A stretch of DNA of 64,000 bases, from NCBI GenBank assembly GCA_014607495.2, contig CP053160.1, forward strand, positions 14,260,001-14,324,000, in the 5' to 3' direction. The notes beneath the pieces were generated by a model. It had not been told where the DNA came from, made no database searches, and worked only from the letters and a program-made list of their open reading frames with translations. Shown here one piece after another: positions 31,146 through 44,190 of the stretch (position 1 is the first letter of the stretch; every line of letters begins with the position of its first letter). The translations under genes were made by a program, and so were the position numbers. Source of the DNA: Carposina sasakii (taxonomy: Eukaryota; Arthropoda; Insecta; Lepidoptera; Carposinidae).

Positions 31146-31398
31146 TCAATTATATCATGCTCAGGGTTCCATAGCCAAATTACAAAAAACGGAACTACTA
31201 TAGATTTGTCATGTCCATCTGTCTGTTAATAAAACAACGACCTAAGTTGCCAAAATTACTCCAATATCAACTTACCAAATTTAATGACAAAAAACTAATA
31301 TAAATATAACATTTTACTGTAGAAACCTTGTGCTGTCAACAATATGCTCACTACTTCATAAAATCTGTACTTAATTCATAGTTTCACACGTAGACAAT

Positions 31399-31550
31399 AT
31401 AGTCGATTCTGACCGTCACACTTAAACCATTAACTTAAAATTAGTCCTACCTTTCCCTTTTGTCTCAGCCATTTATGTTAAGAATAGAGAGGGACAGCCC
31501 TAACTAATTTTAAGTATACGTTTGTGTATGACAGTTAGAATCTGCCATAA
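31399..31550. mobile_element. MITE with GATTCTGACCGTCA-type inverted repeats
   Basis: TAGTCGATTCTGACCGTCAC on the left and GTATGACAGTTAGAATCTGC on the right are imperfect inverted repeats about 150 bp apart. A half copy (GTGTGACGGTCAGAATCGAC) lies at 47.4 kb. Confidence 0.7.
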
Positions 31551-31559
31551 TGGCTTAAT

Positions 31560-33285
31560 GACAAATTACAGGTTAGATACAAAATATACATAATATAAAT
31601 AAACAGTTAAAAAACCTATTAATGTGTGACCAATTTTTTTAAAGTATAACAAGTCTGTGCACAATGTGTTCTTCCAAAAAATGTTTTTTTTTGTATTTAG
31701 GTATTTAAAACTTAAAATTAATTTGAGCAAGTTTATGTTGCGTTAGTGTTTCGGAATGTGTTCTTTTACACTTAAATGTTTATAGTCTGTACTGCGCAAA
31801 TATATTAATAGAACTTTTACTGTATGTTATGAACTTTGTTAATATTTGGCAATCTCTTGTAATGACTTAGCTCAATATTAACTCATAGCTAATTATGAAC
31901 TGTTTGTAAAAAAATGTATTACAGAACTTTTATTAATTTGACTAAAAAGATATTATATTATAAGAGATATTGATGTGTATATAAATTATGATGAATGAAT
32001 TACATGACTTTTATTCCCTGTATTTCATGTAACTGGTAAAACAAATACGAATTTGTACTACTTAAAAATAACAATAATAAGTATATTAATTTGATAAAAT
32101 TTTATATACTTACACACACGTGTCTTCTTACTATGTACATAGAAATGAGAACTTCTTCGAAATGCACCCAGTCCGAATCGTATCCGAACTGTCAAATATT
32201 ATGAGAACCTCCTTATCGGATATTAGTATGCCATATTTATGGATAGGTATAAATTTGAATCGGCAGGTTTATTTTCTAACTTGCGACTGAATCAAAGAAT
32301 GCTTTTATGTAATCCATCATCAGTATGATGAACTAATTTTTTTAACTAGTACATGATTATAATCCATATCAAATATCATGTTTGACAGCGATTACCGAAA
32401 AAATGCGATCAGTCGTCGCAATACTTATAAAATAAGGGGGCCAATGCGTAACGTCTTATGCAGCCGTGTCTTGACAGTCGACATCGGGTCTAATGGACGT
32501 CACAGGTAAAGCACACACGCAGTATCCATACTAAGGAATATTAGGAATACTGTGAAAAAAACACGTCGTAATTATAATAAAGGTATGGACGGCGTGGGCC
32601 TTGGTTACTTAGGATAGCGGTGCCGAGAACTAGAAGACGGCCATCTTTACGAAGCTAACGACATGTGGAATGTTCCTACATGGCCGCTATATGATGGAAT
32701 TCATAGCGTTAGATAAGTTAACGTTCCTTGAATGTCAACTACCTTATCTTGTTACAAAATTATGTCAAAAGGAACTGATTTTGATGATTCTTGTTTTGTA
32801 GATAATTCAGAGGTGGTAGGTAGGTAAAAACGTGCTATTTACAACCGGTAAACCAATATTACCTACAAATAAAGCACCAGTTACCTATATAAGGTAAAAA
32901 CTAATGCCTAAGTCCTGCCCCTTTTATTTTCCTCAGCGACAAATTAAATTACTATGCGCAATTCACACCATTTGCAATATTCAACCCAAAATACAGATAC
33001 TATGGTATCTTTTATTAACATGTTGTTACTTTTACAATTCATAGGACTTCATTATCTCATTTGCAATCGAGGTCGTGATGAAATTGCAGTAATCCAAATG
33101 GAAATAAATGTAGACGATTATCGTCCAACGACAAATAAATATATAAACATAAGAACAAGCTTCAAAAGTAGTATGGGTACATCTATTATTGGTATTTCAT
33201 CTCATACTTTGATGTATGAGAATGTGCATTATTTTTGCAGATTCATTCATCCCTCTACATGCACCAACTCTTTCTTATTATTTTT
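31560..33285. other. Intergenic stretch without recognised features
   Basis: AT-rich. A 119-codon plus-strand frame starting at 32954 has no domain, no splice support and ends in homopolymeric low-complexity sequence. It is not called. Confidence 0.4.
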
Positions 33286-33291
33286 TTCTTA

Positions 33292-33413
33292 CTGTCGATT
33301 TTTCCAACAATAGCCTAAAGTTGATGCTGTCTCTCTCTTGATAAACTTTTAGAGAAAGACAGCATCAAATTTATCATTTATATAAGCTATCCGACCATTG
33401 GAATAATCGGCCC
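33292..33413. mobile_element. Tourist-like MITE with TTA duplication, copy 2
   Basis: It is flanked by TTA (33289-33291, 33414-33416). It has the same inverted pair as the 18.2 kb copy: TCGATTTTTCCAA on the left, TTGGAATAATCGGCCC on the right, with GATGCTGTCTCTCTC and GAAAGACAGCATC inside. Confidence 0.75.
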
Positions 33414-33575
33414 TTATTATGCCAAACAAACATCCCAATCCGGGGATAAAACTTAATCTTGGATTTGCTCAGAGATTACCAAGATCGAATTTAAAACCAA
33501 TATCCGTAATATTTAATAATACATCTCTTACTATGAAAAATATATATCCTTATAAGAAAATATAGATATTCAGTC

Positions 33576-36500
33576 TTATCTGTTAAATCGGTGGATTTGC
33601 CATGAGGTGGTCGGCAGTCGTTGCAGCCTGGTTATCGTGGGTCGTCCCCACTGCAGCCAAAGGAACCCTAATATGAGACAGATTACAGTTTCTATGTAGA
33701 ATCCGTCTATCCGTGTCTCACACGTGCCTCCCTTACCTTTACATAACTGTAAAAAGAAAAGGAATAGTTTAGAAAACTCTTGGTCAACAATACCAACTAA
33801 TATTATAAATGAGAAAGTAAGTTTGTTACCTCTGCACGCTTTTTTACTCAAACAAATTTCTTGAAATTTTGCACACCTACATGTTGTTGGGATGCTATTA
33901 CGAAGGAGGAAATAGGCTAAGTCCTGTAGTATGTATATGAAAGTAAAGTCGCGAGCAAAAGCTAGTGGAAAATAAAATGAAATTAAGCAATTTCATACAA
34001 GGTAAATAAAGGTAGGTAATGCCCAAACAATATTTACTACTTTTTGGAGTATCATTCATCACCATCGTCCATTGATGAGGGCACGCCACAAGGCTACTGC
34101 GGCAAGGTGGGATTTTACCCTTAGTTACCACGCTGATATTTTTCACAGTTGGTATTTTTCAATAGTTGAGTGCAATTGAATGGCATTAGTGTTGTACTCA
34201 CCTCTGTTTCTAAACTTGATGAGCACGTATTATCACTGAGCTCTTCCAGAGAGCAGCTTTTGAAGGTGAGATGATCGATGGCCCATAATGCCAGCGTGTT
34301 GGGCCAATTCGTGCCAAGGTTGGACACAGTGTTGAGGAGTGTCATGTATGTGCCGCCAACCGTTGGATCAGATATCTTGGCGAAGAATGCCATGCCGGCC
34401 ACAAACATACAGTAGAGGCATGTCTGGAAATAATGACGACTTTATGTAGCTTAAGAGATTATTATGGACTACCTAAGCCTCGTGGTGCCGGCAGAGTAGA
34501 GTTTGTACCACCCCTGCCTGCCCGTGGGTATCGTGCGAGGCGATTAAGGGTTTCCGGGAGGTGGGCAGCAGCGCGTCCCGTGCTGACAACATAGTCTGAA
34601 AATCACACTGCGGTCACCAACCCGCCTGCACAGCGTGGTGACTATGGGCAAAAGCCCCCTGTGGCAGTAGCCTTGTGACGTACCCTGGGGGAGGCCTACG
34701 TCCAGCAGTGGACTGCAATAGGCTGAAGACGATTTAATTTATTTTCTGGAAGTGATAGGGGAATATTATAATACATTTACCAAAATAATAATTTGAATAG
34801 GACTGAACGATCTTCCCATGCTACTGACTCAATTCTGCTAATTTAATAATACTTATCATCATTCATCATTTACAACCCTGGGAAGTCCACTGTTGGACAT
34901 AGGCCTCCCCCAACAACCTCCACTCCGACCGGTCGGAAGCAGCCTGCATCCAACCGAAGCCCGCAACCTTGGCCAGGGCGTCCGTCTACCTCGCGGGTGG
35001 CCTTCCCACGCTGCGTTTGCCGATACGTGGTATCCACTCTAGAACTTTCCGACTCCATCGGCCATCAGTTCTTTGAGCTATGAGCCCTGCCCATTGCCAC
35101 TTCAGCTTGCTGGACCGTTGAGCTATGTCGGTGATCTTTGTACGTCTGCGGATCTCCTCATTTCTGATTCGATCACGCAATAATACTTATTTTTATTTTA
35201 TTTTATTTTACAATTTCGGGAAGACCAACAGCTATTTATAATTATAGTAAAAATTGTAGAAACATAAAGCCAATAACAGGTCCACACTTATAGAAGCATT
35301 ATGAGAGCTAATCAGGTACTAATGCACACACAATTTTTATAGTACGAAGAAAACGTTTACTACCACTGCCTCTTTGCTTACACAATTTCCAATCCTAACT
35401 AATATTATAAATGCGAAACTTTGTATGTTTGCTTGTTTGTTACCTCTTCATGCGTATACTTAACCAATCTTCTTAAAATTTTGCACACATAGTCACTACT
35501 ATCTTATCTTATCATTCTGTAGTATCACGTGGACGAAATCGCGGGCAACAGCTAGTGCTATACAAAACGGAGTATATCTACTTCTTACCTGATGAAAGAC
35601 ATACAGCGTCATTAGTATAAACAGGTAGAAGTACGACGGGCCGGAGTTGCCTAGCAACGCCGGCGTGATGGCCACTAAACCGGCGATTAGTGGTCCGACG
35701 AGCAAGCGGAGCGGAAACGCGCGGAGCCATAGAGAGAGCGGGGCTGGTCCCGTCGTGTATTTTGCTAGAACCTGAAACAATAGTAAATGTAGGTACAGAA
35801 AGCGAAATTCAAGTCATATGATGTTATAAATATACTTGGATATAGACGAAGCCGCGTGCTTGTATTATCTTCAAACTATTCTGTCAGGCGACCGCCAATA
35901 GTCGCTGACTGCTTAGTTTTGACGAGATAGAAAGGGACGCATACATTTGAGTCGGCATATTTGTAGGGCGGCGCTTAAATACTATGAGGTGTGAGCCAAA
36001 TTGCCATGTTATAACGTCATTTATTGCGACATTTGTGCGAAGGCTTATTAAGATTATTAAGAATGTCCGTTCGGATATAGTTTCGGTCGAAACGGATATT
36101 TTTAGAAGGAAGGAGTAAAACAAATAATAATTTTGTTGATAACTAACGCAGCTTAAAGACCGAGACCATCTATCTACACTACTAGTCGATAACTTACTTA
36201 TGTTATGAGTGTTATACACTCTATAATTTCTGAGTTACTACTTTGTCAACAATGATAGCTGAGTGTAGTCATTTATTGCGACATTTGTGCGAACGGCTTA
36301 TTAAGAATGTCCGTTCGGATACTCGGTCGAAACGGATATTTTACTGGAAGGAAGGAGTAAAACAAATCATAATTTTGTTGATAACTAACGCAGCTTAAAG
36401 ACCGTAGACCATCTTTATCGTAATAAAAAAAATAGTGTTGGTCATAATTAATCTACTAGTCATGTATATAACGGCGAATGTCTACTTATGTATTCGGATA

Positions 36501-39500
36501 AGTTTAAAATCTGTATTAAGCTTTTTCACTCAATCTAACCTAACTCATAAAACTTTTTAAAATACACTAGCTATTTTATTAGATATAAAAATCTGGAAAA
36601 AAGTTATTTCTGAATAAGAACTATTAGAGTCAGAGTCCGTAACATTTATAATTAAATGATGAGTGATCGAGTTGCATCATTTTGTTTTCTTCTTTTATAA
36701 CATGCTCGATACAACTCGACCACCGTTGCGGTGTCACCAACTTTAGCCCGTCAATGAATAGATTTTTAAGTTCAGCCATTTTAAATTTCTGTGTACCTGT
36801 GTCCATACTAATTCTATGGGATTAATCACATGGTAAGGGGGCAGTCTTAAGATGGTGACACCATACTCGGCAGAAAGCTCACAATATTTTTTTTTTATAA
36901 TTAGGTTTTTCTTTGTTAACAATCCATTAGTTCTGCTTTGATCAAAGTTTAAATTCTTTGATTTCAACCACTCTTGAATTTGGGATTTACGCCACGACAT
37001 AGATGGAGTTTTTTCTACATTACTAAGGGGCATTATCTAATATAAACCGAATAATTTTTTAATTTCGGATGTTCTGTATTAATGGTAATCACTTGAAGTT
37101 TTTGACTCGAACATCAATAAACCTCCATCTACAAAGCCTTCCTCGTCCAATGTGGCTGATTATAAGGCGTCTTCCTTTTCCTGTAAAGCTTTAAGCCCCG
37201 TTGTAGACCTGAAGGCTTGTCGTGGCGTATCCACCCAAGACTTGTTTAAAGTGTGCCCTTCATTCACCCACGCCAGTTTTCCCTGGATATTGCAAGTCTT
37301 CCGTATCTTGTCTGTCGATTAAAGAGCTGCATCGTCTACAATAAGAACTTCGCTAGGTTGGGTAGTCAGGATCTTCATTAACAGCGTTTGTGTCTCTAAA
37401 TATAAGACACATAAATATAAAGGCATAAAATAGGCAAATACAGACAGGTATTTACTGGTGACGACGTAAATTCGTTCTGTTGCCAAATACGGTGGTATGG
37501 TCCATTGGAACGCTGATACCGCCCTAACTCTATACGTATATTACGGAATTTCACTTAAAAAATAACACTTTTTATCTATCTGTAACGTAGAAAATCTACT
37601 AACCTTTTCAATTGAAGCTTCTTTGTTATGAAAAAAGCCTACTTTGCGCCTGATAGCCGAAAGAGTCATCAAATTTGTCTTTAAATGTCTGCTTCGGTCC
37701 AGATCTTTTTGGTGGGGTGGGCGGTCATTCTCATTAATGTCTTTTAAAAGTTATAGACAGTGGCAGTTCCGATCCCCAATATATCTGCTGTTTTTTGAGC
37801 ACAGAGGCGCTTGGACGGTTTTTCGTTCAAATTGAATCTAATTTGTTGCCTCTTCTAAACACATATTTAAATACGTTTTGCACCATTACTTTCTCTGTGA
37901 CAGTCAGAGAAAAGGAGATACTCAGCGTCCTGTTAAGAAAAACAACAAACAGGAACAACAAGACAAACAAAAAACGTAACACAAACTTAACAGCAAATAT
38001 TCAAGTGCGGCCCTGATTCAGCACGAGCAAAAAATGTTGGTCATAACTATGCGATAAAAAGTAAAAAACAGAGCTCATTTATTTCAAACTACATTTTATC
38101 GATTTTATGTATTTTATTGTCAATTTCATTAAATAATGAAATAGCTATAGATTAGTCTATGAGTAAAATACGTTGTCGAAAGTTCATATCACCAATTCAA
38201 TTAATCGCTCACAATAAAATATTACAACACTAATTGCAATGCTGGCAACATTAAAAAAAAAAGCTCGATTGTAGCTGTCATTTTTGTCAAAGTATAGGTC
38301 AGTTGTAAGAAGTAGTCATTAATCTATCTATATCTTCTATCTATACATATAATAAAATTGTAACGGATTGATGTTTGTGCATGCTAATCTTAGAAACGGC
38401 TGGACCATAGAGAAGAAATAAAAGAGGAGTAACGGCTAAGTATATTTTCATACAATAATAGTGTGCCGCGGGGCGGGGGTGAAGTATGGGACGAGGGGAG
38501 CATTGAACACTGTAGCCCTGCTCATTTACATAGAAACCACCTTGTAGTGACTAGTCAAACTACTTCCTCATTATCAATATGGTTCAAGATTGTTTTACTA
38601 GTGCAAATACTCATCACTAGATGGCAATATTATACTACATTTTGGTAAAAAAGTACCCTGATAAAAGTGCTAGTGTCTTTGTAGTTTTAATATGGTTACA
38701 TTTTGGAGCACAAGCATGTGTTACAGCTACTGCGTTACACTGGCGCTGAAGCTTCGCCCCTATCATGACGTCATGCCCTCACGATTGTCACACAACTCAG
38801 TTCATAGTCCCACCTCCTCTTTTATACCTTCTTCATGGGCTGGACCGATTTCGATGCAGTTTTCAGGAATATATTGTGGCAGGTCCCACTTAACATATAA
38901 GCTACTTTATATCCCGGGAAAATGTTTTTATTCTAGATAATTTCGACATTTTGTTTCTTCTGCAGTCGGAGCCGCGAGCGTCCACTAGTTCTAATAATAA
39001 AAACATACCACTGGCATAATTATCTGCACTGGAACTAATGGAACAGCAAGCAAGGCCAGGTCCTCACGAGGAACACCTGCTTCCACTAATTTCAGACCAG
39101 AAACTGCATCACTAGCACAGAAGCCCAGCTGAAATAACAAACATAGGGGTCTTTAAAGTACACATACCTAATTTTATTTTCTATGTTTCTAAAAATGGGG
39201 TAGATGGAACTGCAAGATCGGGAATGAGATCCTATAGTCACGCTTAGCATAGCTGGGTAAGATGAAAAAGATCAGTGACAAGTTGCTAGCTCATTCTATA
39301 TGTAGAATATCCTAAACTAGTCAGCAGTTCCATGTATGATATTGTAAGTAAATAATTGGTTTCTTTGAAATAGCTAAGATATCCTATAATATAGCTATAA
39401 TATTTCCCAGATTAGTATTCCTGGTATTCTTATGTTTCTTAAGATTTTTCATAATTTTACAGTTAGAAATTCATGTATATGTAACAGCTAAAACAACTGT

Positions 39501-41521
39501 AGTCTGTTCTTTACATCTCATAATAAAATAGCATATTGTTGCATTTGCAATTACATAGTCACTATTAAATTTACTACCGATGTTATAAAGTGGTTAATCC
39601 AAAACATTCATTTTCTAACTTTGTGCTAAATTAAAAACTCATACAACCATTAATAATCAACTATGATTTGTCATGAAATTGATTAAATAGCAGAAATTTA
39701 TTAATGGCTGCAATTTCATGGAGATGCTTAAACTTAAACTAGCAGTATTGGCCAAATTTCATTAGGCTTACATGAAACTCATTATGTTTATAAATGCAAC
39801 AATTTTTTTTACGATTAACAAACTTTTAGAAAATGAGTTATTCAACCAAATATTGAGAGCTAAACTGAATTGAGAACCAAAGATTGCCCCATATTTATGG
39901 GCTAATAGATATAAAAATCTCTCAGAATTCATTAAATGTAATATAGTCCCTATTCACAACACTGCACATTTTAGATCTACCATAGTTTTGAAGTAGGAAT
40001 TACTTACCTTAGCTGTAAACAATACTAAAGCCAGAGTTCTCACAGCTGGTAGCTTTACAATGCTGTACAGCTGTTTATAAGCAGTTACAACATCTGATAT
40101 TCCCTTCGGTTGGGTGTCCTTAGTCACTGGTTCCTTTGCTTCATGTTTAAAGAAAGCCACAAGTGTGGTTGTCACAATAAATACCCATCCCCAGAACAAG
40201 AGGAAACCACTAAGGGTAACTAGTCCAGTCTCATCTGGTACTGATCTGAGGTACTTGTTGCAAAAATATGGGGATTCCAGTGCCAAAAACAGAACATAGC
40301 CTAGGAAGAAACCAGCAGTCTGTCCTACTGTGTTACATGTTGATGCGTGTCCAACATTACATCTGAAAATAAAAGTAGGACCATAAAATATATTTAATTT
40401 AGGTAACAAATTAAAACAAATTCATAGATTATCTTACCATATTTCCTAGCAAAATAAAAAAGGGAATATGTTCTAGATTAGGCAAATGATTCTTTAATTG
40501 TTTATTGTAACCAGACATATTAAAACAATACAAATCAATTTGCGATATATTTGAGCATACTTTAGAAGAGATTTCTTCCAGTAATAAATAGAATAAAGTG
40601 ATATAAAGTACCTTTTCAGCATGGTAAGTGCCCAACCATCAACAGCAATATCTTGAGTGGCAGCAAGGAAGTTCAGGAATAAGAATGATACAGTCAGTAT
40701 AGACATAGAAGGTGCTTCATCATCAGATCCAAGCCAAGTTGACATTCCACTGGACATAGCAATCATGACAATACCAATTAGATATTGTATGGGAATAAGC
40801 CAAGTCTTTCGTCTTCCAAATTCTGGCCAAAACACAGCATCTACTATAGGTGCCCATAGTAATTTTACACTAAAAGGCCAATTTACAAAACTGAACTCTG
40901 CCTGTGAAATAATAAAAAACCATGTAACACTTACAACTTTTTGAAGATGTGATATAACTTTAACAGAAAAAAACCAAGTGAGTTAGATTTACTAAGGAAA
41001 ACTTAAAATAGGTAGCTACTATCTAATTATACCATACATAAATGGACAACAAAGAGGTAACTTTGATACTTACTTGCTGAGTATAAGTTATGCCTCTGTT
41101 CTGAAGTAGCATAGGCACTGCTCCAGCAAGGCCTAATGGTATGCCTTGTAGTGTATACAGAAATAGAAGAACAGCTATATTTAACTCATCTCCTTTAATA
41201 TTACTACTTTCAAGTATTGTTTCTCCATTCTCAAGTAATTCTTCCTTTTCTGGTGACCGCCTTCTCTTAGTAATGTGCATTATTATAGACCTAATGGCCT
41301 GTAAGTAAATAGAATAAACTGAAATAACTAAGGATAAATTCAATTCAAAGTAATAATATTCTACTGTTCTCCATCTTGAGGAACATGTGTGTGAAAGGGT
41401 GAGTTATGCAGGTCTTGGCCAGGAGATACTTAACAAAAACAATAACACATCATTCTCTTACCATGGTCGCCGACTTAATTCTGTCTGGTATGGCATTGAG
41501 GGTGATAGTCGTGTCGGACAT
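33576..41521 (-). CDS. SLC33A1: Acetyl-CoA transporter 1 (AT-1/SLC33A1), eight exons
   Basis: Coding exons on the minus strand: 41521-41462, 41298-41074, 40901-40612, 40362-40008, 39128-39009, 35771-35589, 34423-34202 and 33746-33576. All GT-AG borders and phases agree, giving 541 residues, close to the human protein. The start is MSDTTITLNAIPDRIKSATM in a small first exon; a later ATG (41280) is less likely. Family features seen: LLFLYTLQGIPLGLAGAVP, WAPIVDAVFWPEFGRRKTWL, FLAATQDIAVDGWALTML, NVGHASTCNTVGQTAGFFLG, AMAFFAKISDP-like in VAGMAFFAKISDPTVGGTYM, NTVSNLGTNWP, and the ending DGFYIETVICLILGF. The carrier moves acetyl-CoA from cytosol into the ER lumen, where it feeds acetylation of proteins and glycans. 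Introns 5-7 hold most of the transposon debris. No canonical poly(A) signal was found just downstream. Confidence 0.95.
33795..33966 (+). repeat. Lep1-like repeat in the last intron of SLC33A1
   Basis: It starts ACTAATATTATAAATGAGAA and ends AAAGTCGCGAGCAAAAGCTA plus GT, the standard ends of this family, with a diverged middle. Confidence 0.75.
34475..34735 (+). mobile_element. RTE-type SINE or 3' end
   Basis: It ends GGAGGCCTACGTCCAGCAGT then GGACTGCAATAGGCTGAAGACGAT, the classic lepidopteran RTE 3' end. The head is GC-rich (TGGTGCCGGCAGAGTAG) and has no ORF2 frame, so this is likely an RTE-mobilised SINE. Confidence 0.75.
34862..35180 (-). mobile_element. 5'-truncated RTE retrotransposon, C-terminus of ORF2
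   Basis: The minus-strand frame contains MRDRIRNEEIRRRTKITDIA, LKWQWAGLIAQRTDGRWS and GKRSVGRPPAR, the highly characteristic end of lepidopteran RTE ORF2. It is followed by GGACATAGGCCTCC-type (complement) 3' end and an ATCATCATTC tail. It is 5'-truncated and sits in an SLC33A1 intron, in the same orientation as the gene. Confidence 0.9.
35398..35556 (+). repeat. Lep1-like repeat in an SLC33A1 intron
   Basis: It begins ACTAATATTATAAATGCGAA and ends GGACGAAATCGCGGGCAACA then GCTAGT, a well-preserved short copy of the family. It lies directly downstream of exon 6 (in gene order) by about 30 bp. Confidence 0.85.
36010..36420 (+). repeat. Local duplication: two copies of a 130-160 bp segment
   Basis: TCATTTATTGCGACATTTGT through AACTAACGCAGCTTAAAGAC occurs at about 36016-36165 and again at about 36270-36405. 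Both contain the near palindrome GTCCGTTCGGATA plus TCGGTCGAAACGGATAT. It is non-coding. Confidence 0.8.
36743..37420 (-). pseudogene. Tc1/mariner-type DDE transposase relic
   Basis: Minus-strand pieces match an IS630/Tc1/mariner-like (DDE_3 type) transposase seen widely in insects: WVNEGHTLNKSWVDTPRQAF, then GLKAL, EEGFVDGGLLMFESK, SMSWRKSQIQEWLKSKN and VTILRLPPYHVINPIELVWT (the last Asp/Glu motif region). Stops and frameshifts separate the pieces, so it is dead. It lies in the large SLC33A1 intron between exons 5 and 6. Confidence 0.8.
38341..38990 (+). repeat. Long Lep1-related repeat in an SLC33A1 intron
   Basis: It starts ATACATATAATAAAATTGTA and ends AGCCGCGAGCGTCCACTAGT. The middle carries TTCGATGCAGTTTTCAGGAA and ATCCCGGGAAAATGTTTTTA, shared with the 54.3 kb and 26.4 kb copies. 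Confidence 0.75.
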
Positions 41522-42150
41522 GGCGTGTGGTATATTTGTGTATACCTTCGCTACGAATCTGAGGGTCGGTCATCAAGGAATTCACAGGTACAGTAATATG
41601 AATGGCTCCAACTCAGCTTCAGAACCTTTACTTAATTCTTTTAAATTTATCGGCCTTAGTCCGCACTCTATATTATAAACATTTCAGTTTTAGATTAAAT
41701 TAGTATGTACCATAAATCTACGTGTAGAACAGAGCCAACCCCACAAAAACACGTCAGTATAATAAGTAAAACAAAATTTTGGCAAACCTTAATTTTCACA
41801 GATTAATGAATGATGTATGTACTTAATATATTCCTATCAATTAAATAAGAAACTGCTTAGTTTCAAAACAGAACTGTACGCATCATACAATAATTAAATT
41901 TAAAATTGAATTTTCTTGCAGCAGCCTTCTACGTGCTCGAAAAAATAACAATTACTTTTTTAAGTGGTGCCAGCTGGTAGTGGCACACATCATTCATACA
42001 ACAAACAGCCAATTGTCAGTCACTTGGACAGTTTATTCGATTCATTACATTATGTAATTCACATTCGTGCACATCATATAGGCACATAGTTCCTTTGGCT
42101 TCCAACGTTCCAGTAAATTAAAAAAAGATTTTTAGGCTAGAATAGAAGGT

Positions 42151-42556
42151 TTAGATTCGGTGGGAAAAGCTGGAAGGGTGCAGGTGTAATTTTCTTGTTA
42201 AAATCAAAAAATTTGTAAATGGCTTAGCATGTGTCCGTAAGGTGATGTTTTCTCGGTAGATAAAGTTATATTTTGATTACTTGTGGCGGTGAATCTGGAA
42301 GTGCTGGTGTGCATGGTTTTATACGCAGGTAAGCCTGAGTAAAACTTTAGCCGGAATTACGATCTCTTCATGGGCCGCATGTAAGTTGTTTCTGCAATGA
42401 TTTTTCATTTTGACTAACTTTACACTTGTTCTTGAGGATTTTCCCGACGTTTCCATTCATCATCATCATTATCATCCATCATAAATTCAGAAATCATTTA
42501 CTAAAGACAATACCTGTATGGGCTTAGTTCCTCTTGCCTTTCCTTCGGGATAAACT
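42151..42556. repeat. 400-bp interspersed repeat, copy 3 (indel-rich)
   Basis: It is the same unit as at 5.4-6.2 kb. Relative to the other three copies it has many single-base insertions (for example GGGCCGCATG against GGGCGCATG, and CTCGGTAGATAAAG against CTGGTAGATAAG). Confidence 0.85.
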
Positions 42557-42574
42557 AAACAAAAAAAAATTGTT

Positions 42575-42960
42575 GAGGATTCGGCGGGAAAAGCTGGAAG
42601 GGTGCAGGTGTAATTTGTGTGAAAATCAAAAATTATTTATAAATGGCTTGTATGTGTCGTAAAGTGATGTTTTCTGGTAGATGAGCTATATTTTGATTAC
42701 TTGTGATGTGAATCTAGTGCGTGTGCATGGTTTTATACGCAGGTAAGCCGAGTAAAACTTTAGCCGGAATTACGATCTCTTCATGGGCCCATGTAAGTTG
42801 TTTCTGCAATTAATTTTTCATTTTGACTAACTTTACACTTGTTCTTGAGGATTTTCCCGACGTTTCCATTCATCATCATTATCATCCATCATAAATTCAG
42901 AAATCATTTACTAATGACAATGGCTGTATGGGCTTAGTTCCCCTTGCCTTTCCTTCGGGC
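42575..42960. repeat. 400-bp interspersed repeat, copy 4
   Basis: It follows copy 3 head to tail with a short A-rich spacer and ends TTTCCTTCGGGC. It is closer to copies 1 and 2 than copy 3 is. Confidence 0.85.
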
Positions 42961-43639
42961 CAAACCTTTGAAAAAATTTAAAGAAGATTGTTTACTATTG
43001 ATTTTTTAATAAAAATTCGTATTCGGGAAACAGTTTCCCAAGTTTAAGTCCTTTAGTTTATGAAATGAAGAGTCCATGGATAATACCTGATGTTCGTTCA
43101 AGCACTATAAACTGTCAAAATTTTATCCGACCCGTTCACGTTCGTCCGCTGGTATAAAAGCCCTTTTTAGGTCGCGAAATCTTATCCTGCTGTCCCAAGC
43201 TGTCTGTTGTTTTTTGCTCGTTCGCGCCTTGATTGAATATTTTAGAAAACTTGAAACACCACTTGTTAAAGACCAGGCGTGTAATCACCAACAAAATTAA
43301 GTCATAATCAACAGATACATTGTTGGTGTTGAAGAATTGCTTGCTGTGTATCTGTTACATAGTGCCCATTGGAAAATCATCCGATCATAATAATTTGATA
43401 TTGGTTGGCACCTATCTTGGTACTGGTACATCAAAATTGTTCAGACAACACTTTTAAACCCTTGAGCTCACCACACTTTGTTACGAATAATGTGCGTTTA
43501 ACTACCATTATTAATGTTGCATGTCACAATTCAGGACAGTGGAAATCATAAAAAAATATGCACATATAATATAATCTTTATATTCTAGAAGACATTGCAT
43601 TTATGAGGTATTAATATTTGTACCCATTTGGTTTTTACA

Positions 43640-44030
43640 GATCAAAGTTCACAAATGCAAACATCCATAAGGATGCCAGCACCAGTGGAATTATTATTAA
43701 TATTACTGTTTTCGAACACTCGCCGATCTCCAACAGAACCAGGGTATCCAGTAAATATGTTGATAAATTTTAAATCTGGAGTCGCAATTGCTTGAAGTTG
43801 CATGGCATAGAAGCATTTTCGGCATGTAAGACATTAGCGTGCTCCTTTGGTTTTATTTCAATAAAAGTGCCATCAATTGCACCAATGACAGCTTCTAACC
43901 CCGCAAAACTTTTAAATTGTTGTTTTATTTCATTCCTTAAGTAACTGATGGTCTTTGATGCCAATTTAAACACTACATTTCATATATAAAGGTCCCCAGA
44001 GATGTTTCTCCACGCTGTTCAGTATTTTCT
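43640..44030 (-). pseudogene. PIF/Harbinger (HARBI1-like) transposase relic
   Basis: The minus strand reads FAGLEAVIGAIDGTFIEIKP (the first catalytic Asp region of DDE_Tnp_4 nucleases) and, in another frame, FINIFTGYPGSVGDRRVFEN with a following NSTGAGILMDV. One frameshift and stops show it is dead. Harbinger elements make TTA-type duplications, as seen on the MITEs at 18.2 and 33.3 kb. Confidence 0.8.
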
Positions 44031-44190
44031 ACGAACTGAAATATTACACCGACAATGTTATTTCCAAATCACATTGCAACAAAATATCCAAGGAGATTGT
44101 TTCAAGTGTTGAGTTGTAAAGATATTGTTTGACAAACTGCGAATTTAAGCTTTTGATAAATTTTAACGGCTAGATAAATTTTTCACCGGC

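Noticed and set aside
32954..33313. 119-codon plus-strand frame starting MRNSHHLQ
   Set aside because: No domain, no splice or promoter support, and its end runs into a MITE. Likely a chance frame.
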